From positions 1 through 64,000 of the forward strand of contig JAJEKV010000335.1 in assembly GCA_021234155.1 (NCBI GenBank): 64,000 nucleotides of DNA, given 5' to 3'. Below the pieces are notes generated by a model that was given only the letters and a program-made list of their open reading frames with translations, was not told where the DNA came from and made no database searches. A program made the translations under genes and the position numbers. Source of the stretch: Isoetes taiwanensis. Taxonomy: Eukaryota; Streptophyta; Lycopodiopsida; Isoetales; Isoetaceae. Below are positions 13,176 through 26,244 of this stretch, piece after piece; within the stretch, counting starts at the first letter, position 1; every line of letters begins with the position of its first letter.

Positions 13176-13821
13176 AGCCATAAAAACCCAAGGAGCAGGG
13201 TGTTAAGGAAGTGTATGGTTTTTATGTGTGTAGTGGGCACGTATGTAAAAAACAAAAAGTATTCCATGGTCTTAAAAAGGTTGGTGACATAAAGTAAATG
13301 TGTTATTTTGTTCGTCGAATTTGCTCTCCATCTTTAATGTTAGCTAAAGATCGGTAGACAAATGCTGAGAGCACAGCTAGACTAGCGTCAAATTCCAAAT
13401 CTGCTCTATCTTCTCATCCGGACGCAAAATCTGATCTATCTATCTGCGGAATTTCAAGAACAGGGCCAATTTGCGGCTTTCAAGAACGGCATATACATCA
13501 AATCCGTCTGTCTTTTCATTTTTCTTCAAATTTCACATTCTTCGGCGGTTGATCGTTGTTATAACAGCTCCCATTCTTGCTGGCATCGAATTAGAGCTAA
13601 TGTGGTTATGGCGGACAACTTATTCGGTGATATTTTCTTTAATCCCGCTCTTTTTTCAGCTGGCATCTACAAGAATCGCGAAATTCCTCTGTTCCAAGTA
13701 GGATATGCAGTATCCCATCTTCTTTTCCCAATATAACACGCTTTAGAATTAGTCCAAGAACTTCATGTAAGCAGTATTATATCACGGCAATTCTTCGTCC
13801 TTTGTCCGAAATTCTGAAGAA

Positions 13822-14058
13822 ATGAGCAGATTAATAGAAGAAAGACAGATCAAACAAAGGGAAAACAGGGGAAATCGCAATGTTCAAGGCCTGAGAAAGA
13901 ATCCCTATACTGGAACACCGATTTGCGCCATTCTCTTTCTTATCCTGGCAGCTCTTATAATGGGCAGAGCTTGGGCAATTTTCATCACTACCCTGGCGTG
14001 GTATATTTACCCTGTTCTTCAACCATTCTTTGCAGATTTTTTAGAAAGAACCTGTTGA
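13822..14058 (+). CDS. Small hypothetical membrane protein (78 codons)
   Basis: The frame starts with ATG and encodes a polar, Arg/Glu/Gln-rich head of about 30 residues. A hydrophobic stretch follows (CAILFLILAALIMG) and a second one (AIFITTLAWYIYPVL), so two membrane helices are plausible. I do not recognise the family. It may be one exon of a longer gene, because the downstream open stretch 13923-14192 lies in another frame. Compared with nearby random ORFs it is unusual in having a clean polar-then-hydrophobic layout. No promoter or splice site can be assigned firmly. Confidence 0.3.
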   Translation: MSRLIEERQIKQRENRGNRNVQGLRKNPYTGTPICAILFLILAALIMGRAWAIFITTLAWYIYPVLQPFFADFLERTC

Positions 14059-15818
14059 TTGATATGGAATCTATTGCAAGATTTTTGGGCTACGAAATAC
14101 GAATTTCTCAATGCAGCTTTGATCAGGATGAGATTCTTTTTGTCGCATATGGATCAGAAAAGAGCGTTCTGCTTTTCCCATGTATATCTTGAAAGGTTTG
14201 AACACGACTGTTCTTTATAAGACTCTGGTTTTTCCTTGGTGTATGACTTTGATCTAGAGGGCCAAATACGAAAACGAACTTCAGTTTTTGCTACAATCTA
14301 TCATCCTCCTTTCCAAAATCACTTAATTTTTATTAGAACAAATACTTCTGTTATTATACCTAATTCATTTACTACTGCAACAGAAGCAGAAAAAAAGAGG
14401 ACGACTTATTGCTTTATAATGGTCGAAGATTAGGTTTCTAAGGTTTTTGCAGTGCTGCACGTCTATGATGGTGGCAGGTAAGTGTTATTAATCCATATTC
14501 TTCAAAAGTTTCTCAAAATTATAGGACCTGCCTTTATAAAATGGGTTCAATTATCTGAACGATTTTGCAAAGCTTGATTCTCAAGTAAGGCCAAGCAAAC
14601 AATAGCAGATTGTTTCGCATGTTGCATGCATTTCAAATCACAGTTGGTTTTGTTCATAACGATTTAGTTTAGTTGTTTGATGAACACACATTCTGTTTTG
14701 CATTTCAAAATCGTCTTCTTTCCAGGTTCGCTTTAATAATTAGGCATGTTTATAGCCTATTTGGTTCCATTTCTGGAACTCATTGATTTCCGAGCAAGCA
14801 AGATAAAACGATTTCTGAAAACAAAACAGATATTTGACTTACAGAGGTCTCTGGATGTAATGTATGCAACTATACATCTTTGAGAAAAAGCTGGAGCGTG
14901 TTCAGTTTATAGAACAACAATTCACCCAAGAGGTAGCCTTCGATCGAATTAATGATTCGCTATGAAAATATACGAGGAACCGAAGTCAACCCAAGAGCCC
15001 CATTTCATATTGATGAGTAAGATGGACATATGGTTCCGAGAGACTGAAATTGGCTTCTAAAAATTCATCCCACAGTTGGAAATGTCAGGCCGTTCATGCC
15101 CATGTGAGATACAAATACCTACTTAATCCATAAGACGGTATCAATATGCATACAGAATAGCACAATTTGTGAAAAAAAAGTGACAATACTTTTACATGGA
15201 GTGTCAGGAAGATGAGTGGGAAATGAATAGCCCAGCTACCTCAAGGTCAAGAAAAAAGGTTGTTCAAAGCAGCTACATCAAAATATGCTAGAACTTGAGC
15301 AACAGAAGGAATCGAGGAAAGGAAATTCCATAGCTGCCAAAATGAGCCAGGTGCTCAAGGGAACAAAATTGACTTTCCCAAAGCAAATCTGTTCCAGGCA
15401 CCATAGCTCTGCCAGAAAAAACTGGATTTGCACTTCCAAAATACAGAGATGGCACCGTCCATAGTTGCCCTTGTTTCATCGACAGTTTGAACAAATAATA
15501 TAGCCGCTGACAACAGGCATTAGGCTGCATTGAGCATTCTCCAAGTGGGCATGCAAACTACCTCTTTCCCAGGCAGATGCCAATCTAATGCCTTGCTAAC
15601 TACTGCACTTCCAATGTACAACTGCATCTTGGTTTATAGCCATACATCCACACAAAGAATCATGCACACAAAGAGTTTACCTAAAGCGGTGAGAAGCGTT
15701 ACATTCAAAAATCTTGCAGCAAGCAACAGAGTCAGAACACTTCACTGTCCTTCCGTTTTGGTCGATACCATATCTGCAATGACACATAAAACACAAATTA
15801 GGGAGCGAAATTTGTAGA
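14059..15818. other. No recognisable gene
   Basis: A few ORFs of 65-95 codons occur on either strand (14236-14433, 15288-15530, 15530-15817) with no motifs. Nothing links them to the LINE that begins at about 15819. Confidence 0.5.
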
Positions 15819-15880
15819 AGCGAATAGAATAGAATAGAATAGAATATGATTTTATCGTCCCACGGAGACCAAAGCGGCCT
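15819..15880 (-). repeat. LINE 3' end with (TTCTA)n tail
   Basis: On the minus strand the element closes with a GGCC-containing segment, 'tctccgtgggacgataaaat', then about five TTCTA units (plus strand 'gaatagaatagaatagaata'). The same GGCC...CCGTGGACG..AAAAT block closes the LINE copies near 19.85 kb and 42.55 kb, but with different tail repeats. Confidence 0.85.
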
Positions 15881-16399
15881 ATGGGACCCAAGTACAAAGA
15901 GAGAGAGCGGCGGTATTACTACCGGGATTAAAAACCCCGCAGAAGAAGGGTTTTAGGAGGAAAAACCTTAATCTTGACATCTTTTGAGTTATATACATAA
16001 TCACAAGTACAAGCGAGGTTAATGCCCGGACGGGGGCATAAGCGAGTCGTCCGTATCCATTACCTCCGGAGGTACGATCCCAACAAGCCCTCGAGGCCGG
16101 GTGCTTTCGGTAGCTCATGCAAGGCGATGGGGCACAACTAGCAAAGCATACAGAGCCGGATATGCTCGTCGTCGGACGGGCACGGAGGGCGTGACTTTCA
16201 TCCTCAATGGCGCCGGTGGCGGCCCGGCGGACTCTGTCCTCCGCGGCTCCGAATCCATCTCCCTGTCTCAATCACGGAGGAGGTGGTGTGCACTGTCGCG
16301 AATGGAAGCAATCACCCTGGCGGCTTTTCATGGGTAGATGGGTGCTTGGCGAGTAGTAGTGGTGTGGGCCCCTCGTGAGCATGGGATTAACCTGCTGTC

Positions 16400-16860
16400 G
16401 ATAATTTGCCACCTTGACATGTGGCCGGGGCCTCTACATCCCAAAGCTTGGCCATGAAGCAAGCATCAAATCTTGCTTCAAGGCGGTAGCGTTCCTTCGG
16501 TGTATGCCTTTGGTCCACATCGTGTGTGCTGCACATTCCTTAGCGAGAATCAGCGGGCTTGCTTGTCTTTCCAAAGAGGCTTTGAGTCATTTGTGGGCCC
16601 ATCGCCCTTTGCCAAAACAAGGTTGGGCGGTGGGCTTCATCCATAGCCACCACCTTCGGGAAGTAAATAATGTGACGTTCAGTATGACCCTCTGTAATGG
16701 AAGGAAGCTTTGTCTCTTGGAGCAAGATCGATATGGGACCGTGGATTTCCTCCCGGTGCTTGAGGCCAAGAAAGCTTCACGTACTGCTCTAGATCGTTCC
16801 AAGTGGTGAGGGATATCACCGCCCCCCGCCGCCCCATAGAGGAGGATTTGGTTCAACCAA
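16400..16860 (-). pseudogene. LINE ORF2, region after the RT
   Basis: The frame contains LLYGAAGGGDI, LERSRAVREAFLA and STVPYRSCSKRQSFLPLQR. It lines up with LLYGVEVRGPTI, LERVQKAFL and MVPYPILMYETGFWPLQ in the second LINE at 20.5-20.9 kb. This block follows the RT domain in such LINEs. Frame breaks are frequent and GC is higher than in flanking DNA. Confidence 0.7.
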
Positions 16861-17099
16861 GGCCACGAACAAGTGTGCTGGTGACCCCATGCATCTGACT
16901 ACGCCTTGTGGACCGTTGTTTTGCATTGCATCACTGGGGCTTTCCGACTGCGGTGACCCGTAACACGATGGATGCATCGGTGTGTGGTAGAAAACTCAAT
17001 GCCCAAATACTTATAAGGCGGAGCCACCTCCACTACACGAATGAGGGAAAGGCGTGGGTCTTAGGGATGATGGGACCAAGAACCCTTGTCTTGGCAAAG

Positions 17100-18000
17100 T
17101 TAACTCTCATGTCGATTGAATTGGCGAAAGTGTCCAAAGCATCCGGTGGCGTTGCATGTCCCTCGGGGTATATCTCGGCAGGCCAACATCATCGACATAT
17201 ATGAGTTGCGGATTATGTGGTGCATCAATCGAGCACCTCCCCTCCCCCGCTTCGGCTAGCCATTCTTCTAGCTGGTCAATATACAAGCCAGAAGAGCGCC
17301 GGGGATAGAGGGCAGCCACGCGCACCCCAATGCTACTATTTCTTGGGCTCCCAGCGGTGTGAGGCGGCGGAGCAAGCCTCATTATAGAATACGTATATAG
17401 CGATACACAAGTCCCGGAGTCCCTAATCGTCTCAATCGCCCCACAACTTATCGAGGCTTTGTGTCAAAAGCTTTTGTGAAATCCACAAAGCAACAGTCTG
17501 CATTCTCGGCGTCGATTCGGCTATCCTCTATGAGTGTTTGAGTGAAGATATGGTCAATAGTAGAATGCGGTGAGGCTTTGCTGGCGTCGCGAGCCCCAAG
17601 ACTTCTCCATCCCGCCCAAAGTGTCAATCACTCAAGAATCCCGGCAAGCAACTTGGCAATGACGAACTGACCATAATGGTGCGATAGTTGGTCGGGCCGT
17701 GGGGGTCTCCTCGCTTTATATCTGGGCACAACTCTTGTGGGTAGTCCGGTCGGGGGGAAGCCTTCTTGCAATGCCCCGTTGAAGAGTGTTGTGAGAACCG
17801 GCACCATTGGGGGCCGACCCCTTGAGAAGCTTCTGCGCATACCATCCAAATCGATGCCTTCCCGCAGGCGTTGCGGGCCCATTATGACATCCCCTTCGGT
17901 AATGACCGGTGCTAGGCACATGAGGAATGCGGTGCCGGCTTCCCATTGGGTCATCATAAACCGCCGCAAGTATCTCACCCATTGTTCGGGGGTAATATTT
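17100..18000 (-). pseudogene. LINE reverse transcriptase domain
   Basis: The upstream part has VLTTLFNGALQEGFPPTG, fitting the 'LF..(I/A)...G..P..W' start of LINE RTs, then VVPRYKARR and a degraded 'YRxI' block. The downstream part holds the catalytic box as LIYVDDV (17107-17382 frame), i.e. the YxDD motif with both aspartates present. RT copies element RNA into DNA at the nick made by the element endonuclease. At least three frame changes separate the pieces. Confidence 0.8.
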
Positions 18001-18389
18001 CACGTGGGTCGTGCGGGCTTACTCAAGACCTTTCTCCGAAGGCCCTAGGGTGGCGGTCTAGTAGACCAAACATCATTCTTTGGTGCTCTTAAGGTACACG
18101 GCTTTCTTGGTCTTGAGGAAGGGCGGTATTGACGGATGATGGACTGCTTGGGCGAATGGTGGGGTCCGGCACTTGGCGGAGCCATCGTTTCAACTCCGAC
18201 ATTAGTCATCGAACCCGGTGATTGCGGGGAAGGTGGTTGCAGCCCCTGTGGATCGTCGAGGCGGCCTCTCCCAAAGCATCATCCCCTACCCTCGAAGAGC
18301 TGGTTCATTGGGCCATCTTGCTTTGTTGAAGTGTGGGGCTAGCGGCCTCCCGCAGCTCATGCTCAAGCATCCTCGCATAGACCGCCGCA

Positions 18390-19060
18390 TGATCATAGTC
18401 CGGATTTAAAGCTTAGGTGGTACATGGGGTGTTGGGGCAATGGGTGCTCGGTTGGCTGCCAATCTATCTGCAAGAACAGGGGGATGATGGTGAGTCTACT
18501 TCCTCGTCGAGCCACTGTCCACACAAGTGAGTGATCAAGTGTAGGCATTGCTCGCGATGCTGCTAGCACGTAATCCACCACCCCGGGTGCCGCCCCTCTG
18601 GTTCTCCATGTATACAAGTGAAGCGGTGGAGGGCGGCCACTGTGCCGACCATTGCAAATGACCAGGTCAAAGATCGCGCCAAAGAATAAAGCGGTGCCGG
18701 CCATACCGTGTCACCTGGCTGTCATCTGACGCCCTTGGCCAAACCATCTCTGCGGGGTCCATTTGCAACACATCCTCAGCTAGAGGTGCGAATTTTTGGG
18801 ATCTTTCCGCTCACCGGCGGCGCATTGAAATCTCTAAGCAACATGACCTTGCCCAATTGTCTGTACTGCTGTATGTCATCATATAGATCGACATAGGGCT
18901 CCTGCCTGTCCACATCCAAGTGCGTGTGGTAAAAGTTGCTCTCAGCATGTGGGAAGTAGCAAGCCGCCACAAAGAGAGGGCTGCCATCGCTGTTCTGTAC
19001 TCGTACCCACAGGTATCTGTTGTGCCTGTCTGCCTTACACAGAGTAGCTTAATTTTCATA
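18390..19060 (-). pseudogene. LINE endonuclease (EEP/APE-like) domain
   Basis: The minus-strand reading gives VMLLRDFNAPP, matching the 'xLLGDFNxxP' box of the exonuclease-endonuclease-phosphatase fold (here LRDFN), preceded by AACYFPHAESNF. About 270 bp downstream DHSLVWTVA matches the SDH catalytic box near the end of this domain. The N-terminal catalytic part is missing or unreadable. This domain nicks the target site for reverse transcription. Confidence 0.7.
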
Positions 19061-19070
19061 TTCAGTCTAA

Positions 19071-19825
19071 TTAGTCACATACAACCTACATATTAAGTCC
19101 ATTAAGTCCTGAATATGGAGATAGCCTATTTCAAGCATAGTTCTCAAGAAATAAAGCCATATATTATCCAAACCTTTAAAACTTGCCATCTTCGTCTCGG
19201 GCTTGAAATCCCGAAATCCGGCTTCAACAAGCAAACCTTTGGAACTTCTGGGCTTGAACTGGAAACCACGTCTCCATTATAAATTAACAGGTAAAATGCC
19301 ATCAATTTTAAAATTTTGAAGGTAAACTAGTTTAGAATTAAGCGATTTGGATGGACGCGCCCCTGTTATATGCTTTTGCTTTTAGCTGATAATCTCACTC
19401 TTTCTTTTCTTTTTGGGGCCCCTTCCTATTCTCTAACTGATGACCTATGAACTGCACTGCCCCCCCTTGTATGGTCACTATCAGTAGCGTTTTTGAAAGT
19501 AAATTCTAACTCTACTAACCTAATAGAATTCCTCGGCACTTTTATAAATTTTCTAGAAATTTGCTACTTTTGTTATTCAGTAACATGTAGATCACCAAGT
19601 TACTATTTTTTTTGTTAGAACTAGCTTGAGACTTGTTCAAAAGCGGAAGTGGAAATTAAGGAGACGAACCGAAAATTAAGGAGACTAACTCCGTGAACTG
19701 CAGAGATGTACAGAAACCAAATAAGACATGTCTTATATGGCTCTGTGTGAAAACCTGTTGTTCTAATAGTGACATGGACCAATGGCATGCCTTAAGGCAT
19801 GCTAGTCGTGTGAAAAGCCCCTTAA
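19071..19825. other. Spacer between two LINEs
   Basis: AT-rich DNA with no gene recognised. It holds short runs such as 'tttcttttctttttggggcc' near 19403. Confidence 0.5.
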
Positions 19826-19890
19826 AAGAAGGAAGGAAGGAAGGAAGTATATTTTAACGTCCACGGAGGCCAACTGGCCTATGAGATGGT
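19826..19890 (-). repeat. LINE 3' end with (CTTC)n tail
   Basis: The minus strand reads 'ggccagttggcctccgtgga' then 'cgttaaaatata' and four to five CTTC units (plus strand 'gaaggaaggaaggaaggaag', 19828-19847). The inner GGCCAGTTGGCC is palindromic. This is the same 3' block as near 15.85 kb, with a tetranucleotide instead of a pentanucleotide tail. Confidence 0.85.
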
Positions 19891-20036
19891 CACAATACAA
19901 TATATCAGATAGTATCCAAACACAAAAGAAAACCACAAAAGCCCTATACAATGTGTCTCTACCACTGGGACGAAAAAACCACCCATGTGGGAGGAAAATC
20001 CCTTGTAGTAGGCGTTCAAATTCCCTATCTGGGCGC

Positions 20037-20900
20037 TCAAATTCCCTGTGCTGTGAGGGACTCTCTGACGGTGGAGATTTGCAGAATGTAGGACGCAAGA
20101 CGTGCAACCATTGGCGAAGCCAGCAATTGATGAATTGCTATCTCAGAGCATATGAGATCGGCATGAGCTGCTCGGATGTGTGCATATGCCGGACACTCCT
20201 GTAGAGCATGGTGTTCATCTTCCACTATCTGCATGTGGCAACACTGGCATAGTCTCTCATGCCGGGGGATTCTCTGCCCTTCATCCATATCCAGCGGCCT
20301 GTTTCAAGTCTGAGATGGTGGGACCCTGTCCTCATTGCAGCTATGGCTCTCCGTTTCTTGGTAGAGATGTGTGCCTTCAAATATTGCTGTGGGCCATGTT
20401 CCAGCGACAGATTAACCTGCGTGTGGTAGTGCTCTGTTTTGGGCTTCGCAAGAGTGAGCACATCCCACAGAGAGGCAGCAAAGCGGTCATTCAAATGCAG
20501 CTCCTGTTCCCCGATATCCGACATAGCCTGTGGACCATCTTGCGAACCACCCCTTATAATGCTCCTGCCACACTCTCTTCAGTCGTTGTGGCCCCTGTGC
20601 CAATAACAGAGCCCGGGGAGGGAGATGTTGTACATCCATCCTGTCAACCTTATGGAAATACATAAGGTGCCTGCGCATAGCAGAATGCTGCAGGGGCCAA
20701 AAACCCGTCTCATACATCAAAATCGGATAAGGCACCATGTCCCTGACGCCTAGGCTGTATGTCAAGAAGGCCTTCTGTACCCTTTCTAGCTTATCCCAAG
20801 TGTTCTTGCTAATCGTTGGACCCCGGACCTCTACCCCATACAACAATACTGGTTCAACAAGTGCTCTGAACAGGTGTGCTTTGCGTGCCCAATCGCAGAG
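20037..20900 (-). pseudogene. LINE ORF2 C-terminal region
   Basis: Three overlapping open stretches together encode the end of ORF2. 20846-20487 has LLYGVEVRGPTISKNTWDKL, LERVQKAFLTYSLG and LYETGFWPLQ-like text. 20524-20225 is a helical linker. 20288-20037 ends with RLCQCC....EDEHHALQECPAY, a CxC/H-type zinc-knuckle pattern (C-x-x-C...H...C) usual at the end of LINE ORF2. The reading is cleaner than in the copy at 16 kb, with about two frameshifts. ORF2 proteins nick DNA and reverse transcribe. Confidence 0.75.
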
Positions 20901-21143
20901 ATCTATTCTGTAACAGCTATTCTACATTGCATACAGGGTTTTTTTTTTCTTTTTTTTTTTTGGAGAAAAGGAAGATTTCTATTAATCATAAAAAATTTAC
21001 ATAAAAAACAACAGAGAACCCGTAAGGTTCAGCAAATTCCAAAATTCCAGCTGTTTGTATATACACTGGAGTTCACAGTCTGCAAAATTGGGACCGGGGT
21101 CCATTACACATTCTGAGCTGAAGAAGAGGAAGCTTGATGAAGG

Positions 21144-21626
21144 TCAGAGGTCTTGAAGGATGAAATCCGAGTCTGATCCAGTGTCGTCTTCTTCAATGAT
21201 CATCAAATCTGTAGCTACCGAGTCCAATTGCCAACCAATTTCATTCCATTCAGGGGGAAAGGCAAAAAACCAAAGGGGAGGCACATCTGAGAAGAGAATG
21301 AGAGCTTCACCATGAGCATCATGCAAGGCTTTATGATGGTAGAAGATATCTCTGAAATGGAGAAATTGGCTATCAGTAAGGAGCCTTTCATAACAGAAGA
21401 GAAACCTGTCAAGGATATGGGCCTGGTATCCATTAAGCAGAAAAGGCTTGAGCTTGTTCAGGTCTTCATCAATGGAGGAGGAATGGGCCACAGTTATCTC
21501 TGTAGCAGCTGCATAATTAGACAAATCAGGAAAAGTGGGCTTACAATTCATCCTCGTGGTGAGAGCAATCAGCAGCTCTGAATATGACAAAATGATCGTA
21601 AGTAATAAGCATATCATTACACACAA
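21144..21626 (-). CDS. Unknown 160-codon ORF downstream of zf-RVT
   Basis: The frame is intact for 160 codons. It starts with a hydrophobic segment (MICLLLTIILSYSELL), then a polar region, LNKLKPFLLNGYQAHILDRF, WFFAFPPEWNEIGWQLD, and an acidic end (EEDDTGSDSDF). It is placed between the zf-RVT region and the poly(A) tail of the L1-like element, so it is probably the element's 3' coding end or a captured transcript end. The middle resembles, in spacing, the ORF at 42885-43298 (LEQLKDMFFHGFMAYFLDHY). Function unknown. Confidence 0.35.
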   Translation of the reverse strand: MCVMICLLLTIILSYSELLIALTTRMNCKPTFPDLSNYAAATEITVAHSSSIDEDLNKLKPFLLNGYQAHILDRFLFCYERLLTDSQFLHFRDIFYHHKALHDAHGEALILFSDVPPLWFFAFPPEWNEIGWQLDSVATDLMIIEEDDTGSDSDFILQDL

Positions 21627-21729
21627 AGATGTAATTAAAGCCTACAAATTTCCCTATAGTCAGTCAAGCATTATCAGATTTATCTTATTTGCCATTCTTG
21701 TGAGCCATTGCAATTCTAGAGATCTCTAT

Positions 21730-22092
21730 TTAAAAAGCTACTTTCATCCAGGCAATATCCACCTTATGATTTGAATAATTAACCGTGTTCCTGTGTTTCC
21801 AAATAATCCAGAGAGCGGTCTGTTTAATAGTGTTAAGCAATTTATTAGACCCTTTTAGCAGGTCCATCAAATTGTCCCGGTTGCCTATATTATGACCTTT
21901 TGCCTTAAAATAGTCATCTAACCATCTCCAGAAATCTCTAATTTTGGGGCAGTCAAAGATATGACTAGTAGTATCAGAGCTATGTCCACAGAGATTACAT
22001 TTGAGATTGATTTGCAGATCCTTACATCTTCTGGACATGTTGTAATTAGTTGGAAGTGCTTGATGCAGGCATCTCCAAATAAACATTTGCAC
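21730..22092 (-). pseudogene. L1 ORF2 zf-RVT region
   Basis: It contains MFIWRCLHQALPTNYNMSRR, CNLCGHSSDTTSHIFDCPKI and FWRWLDDYFKA, the pattern of the plant zf-RVT domain (LPT...L..R......C..C....ET..HLF..C....W). The domain lies at the C-terminal end of plant L1 ORF2 proteins. The cysteine/histidine set C-x2-C...H-x4-C is complete. Confidence 0.8.
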
Positions 22093-22649
22093 TTTAGGCT
22101 GAGAGTAAGATTTCCAGTTGTTTCTCAGGATGTTCTTAAAGTGTTTATTGGGAACAAGCCATTTATCCGAGTGCGTCTGAGCTTTGGAAGGTGCCAGGAT
22201 TTTGTATCCCAGGGCAACTTTGTATTGATCTGAGTTGTTTAAGTGCGGTCACGGATTTACGGGGTTTTGGCATTCACTCGAGAACCAAAGAGCGTTCATA
22301 ATAGCATAAAAAATGGTCTTATCTATCCTTTCCTTCCTATTAGCTGTTTAATATACTCCCATCCATCCCGCGTTGACCCTTCTTTCTACACAGTCATCCC
22401 ATAGCATGTTAGCAGAAAAATCGATTCCCAGATACTTAAAGGTCCTTACAACATCCATCCTTTGTCCTCTGTAATAGAAGTCTGGGATATCATGCTGCGC
22501 AGACAGGATTGCCAGCAACTGGATGTCACAGAATCCACTGAGAGCGTCCAAATGTTCCTGCATACTCCTAGATGTATGGGAACATCTTTATATGCCTTGA
22601 ATATGTCTGCTTGGATGCTCTGTCAAATTAAATACAATCTCAAGTACCG

Positions 22650-24506
22650 CTAAAGCCAAACTTGTGGCCTTGATTTATCCTTCTGTACCTTTTATGGCTT
22701 TCTTTTTATACAGTATGCCCATACCTTGAATGGCCTTGAATCTACATGTAATACAACAAAATAAAAAATACCTTTATTAAGTTCGTACGATGTAACCATA
22801 CTTCTTTTTTGAAGCCTGCTTCGTCTTATCCAAACTGCCACGTCACTGATTCAAGAAGTACAAACTTCATCTAAATTCTTGAGCAAAAATTGCTCTACCT
22901 GGTTAAGGAAAAGGATCTCCGAAGCTACATCAGACAATGCATCCATTAGGAGCTTCGCAAGAGTTGATCAAGGGTGAAGATACAGATTGAAGCCCGCCCT
23001 TGCCCCGAAGCCAGAAAGTTGAACAAAGAGATCAAGTTAAGAGCTAAGAAAACTGACCAAAAGCAAACTATGTTATCAATATGAGCAACTATTGCGCATT
23101 AGCATTTTATGTTCCCTACTATCACATGAGATGGTACAGGTCTACATTCCACTCCATCTATGGCCTTTTTTCTACCTTCACAATTAGAAAATTAATTGGG
23201 ACAATCATTTTGGGTGCCTACTCATGGTGAAACGATACTTTTCTAATATCTCTTGGAACCTCCTGACTTGCCATTGCCGAGAGTGCATTAATGTTGCCAC
23301 ATTTCTCTCAGAAATTAGAACTTGGGTTATTAGCCAAGGGTTTATGGAATGGATGAGAAGTCAGCCTGAAAGAGCCTGGCCAAGCTTGGAATTCTGAAGC
23401 GGAGTATGAGGCCTGTCAACTTCCCCTGTGGAACAACGAGATGGGAAACCAGACTGGGAGAAAGTCGGCCTGGCTGGAAAACTCGACAAGCTGGATCTAA
23501 AGCTTGGCAACTCCGCTTGCAACAAACGGATAAAGAGTTCGTTCCAAACGGATTTGGACCTGAACTAGGCTAAATCTGATCGGCTGCATGTGGATGGAAT
23601 CCGCTGGTGGGTCGGTTTGGGTGCCTTGAGATCGCTTTGCCCTGTCTGAAGAAATCCCTGATCTGAAGCTGCTAAATTGAAGCAGATGCTAGTTGAAACA
23701 GTCCATATGATCCCTCCTGCCATGCTCGATCCATCCTGCCATGCTCAATCCGTTCTGGACTAGGAAAACGACACCTATTATCTCCATGTTATTTCTTTGA
23801 CCATTTTGTAATTTTGGTAGCCCTTGATTTGTAAAATAAAGAATCAAACGGTGTAGTATTATCCCACATCATCTTTTGCGGAGGTGGAGGTGTTACATGG
23901 ATAACCTAGAATTGCAAGAAAGGTTGTAGGCTTGGTTGGGCCGGCATGCTAAAAAAAAGGAACTAGCAAAAAGGCGTAACATGAGGCTTGGGCAGTTTTA
24001 TGCTTAGATTTAGTTTCTCACTAGGAAAGCATATAGGAGACAAACTATTAGCTAAAGGAATATTAGAAATAGGCATTTTTGTATGTTAGAACATCTCATA
24101 GACATTAGACTAGCCATTAAAATGAAAGCCTAGATTTAAATATTAGTATGTATGGATAATCTATGTAAACAAATATAGATACTGGCGTTTTAGTGGAAAA
24201 TGAAAAGAAACAAGCTAAAAAGGAATTCATCTCTTTACTAGACAAATTATTAGTTAACTATAATGCTAATCCGCAGCATAGTACATATTGTCATTGTTGA
24301 ATTGTTTATATTGATTTTAAGGTACAAATTTTCCATTGTTTAAAACTTGAGCGAGTCGAGTTTTGCATGGACTTGTTTTTCGTGTGCAAGATTTGTAATT
24401 GGAAGTGTTCTTGGAATGTCTCCATGTCATTAGATTGTACAACAATTATATAAGTTTTGCAGTCCAAAGAGGCAAATGGTTAGCTTAGACTGGCTCTTCC
24501 CTTATC
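22650..24506. other. No recognisable gene
   Basis: No ORF with a motif, RNA gene or clear repeat. Near 23725-23755 'cctgccatgctc.atcc' is duplicated over about 20 bp. Confidence 0.5.
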
Positions 24507-25974
<1,468 letters not shown>

Positions 25975-26125
25975 AAGCCAGTATAGCAGATAAGACATTT
26001 GCCATCTTGGCATATAGAGATTTGCAAGATAAGAATGGTATGTAACCATTAGAGTTTTTTTGAGGTCCATTAAGGACCTTGTAAGAGTATTTTGGGGTAT
26101 TTTGGGGGGGCTGCCACGTAGGATC
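25975..26125. repeat. Left inverted repeat of the outer element
   Basis: The segment containing 'cattagagtttttttgaggt' followed by 'ccattaagg' (26048-26077) matches the reverse complement of 49851-49892 ('cattagagttttttttaggt', 'caattaagg'). Weaker similarity runs outward (CATCTTGGCATAT..TTTGCA, left; CATCTGCACATAT..CTTGCA, right) and inward to GCCACGT on both sides. The minus-strand reading here and the plus-strand reading at 49.85 kb both contain DLKKTLM. This could be a long imperfect terminal inverted repeat or two inverted copies of another dispersed repeat. Confidence 0.5.
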
Positions 26126-26244
26126 CTGAACCTACCTTTCCCCCCTCCAAACCTAACTTTCACTCTTCCCTAACCTAACTCCCCCCCTCCAAACCTAACC
26201 TCATACCTAACTTTGCAATCATTATTTCCTAACGACCTCAAAAT

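Larger units (their letters stand above)
15819..19070 (-). mobile_element. LINE (non-LTR retrotransposon), degenerate, minus strand
   Basis: A 5'-truncated or rearranged LINE reads right to left: apurinic-like endonuclease at about 19060-18390, reverse transcriptase at about 18000-17100, a C-terminal region at about 16860-16400, then a 3' UTR ending in a pentanucleotide tail at 15819-15847. Every domain is split by frameshifts, so it is not active as assembled. Its 3' end matches that of the LINE at 19.8 kb and a short fragment at 42.5 kb, which defines one family. It is not the classic plant L1 type, because the tail is a short tandem repeat rather than poly(A). Confidence 0.85.
20938..22255 (-). 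mobile_element. L1-like LINE, 3' part with poly(A) tail
   Basis: On the minus strand the element ends in 'gattaatagaaatcttcctt' then 'ttctcc' and a poly(A) run (plus strand T-run 20939-20961). Upstream lies a zf-RVT region at 22092-21730 (LPTNYNMSRRCKDL, CNLCGHSSDTTSHIFDCP), which is typical of plant L1 ORF2 C-termini. The 21626-21144 frame follows. It is 5'-truncated near 22255 and sits inside the other LINE. I could not see a convincing target-site duplication. Confidence 0.75.
19826..22563 (-). mobile_element. Second LINE of the same family, split by an L1-like insert
   Basis: The 3' end lies at 19826-19890 and the C-terminal coding part at 20037-20900. A more 5' RT-thumb part lies at about 22270-22563, reading FKYLGIDFSANMLWDDCVERR. 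The two coding pieces are separated by about 1.3 kb of an L1-like element with a poly(A) tail, so this copy was interrupted after it inserted. The fragment stops near 22563 and the endonuclease and most of the RT are absent. Confidence 0.75.
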
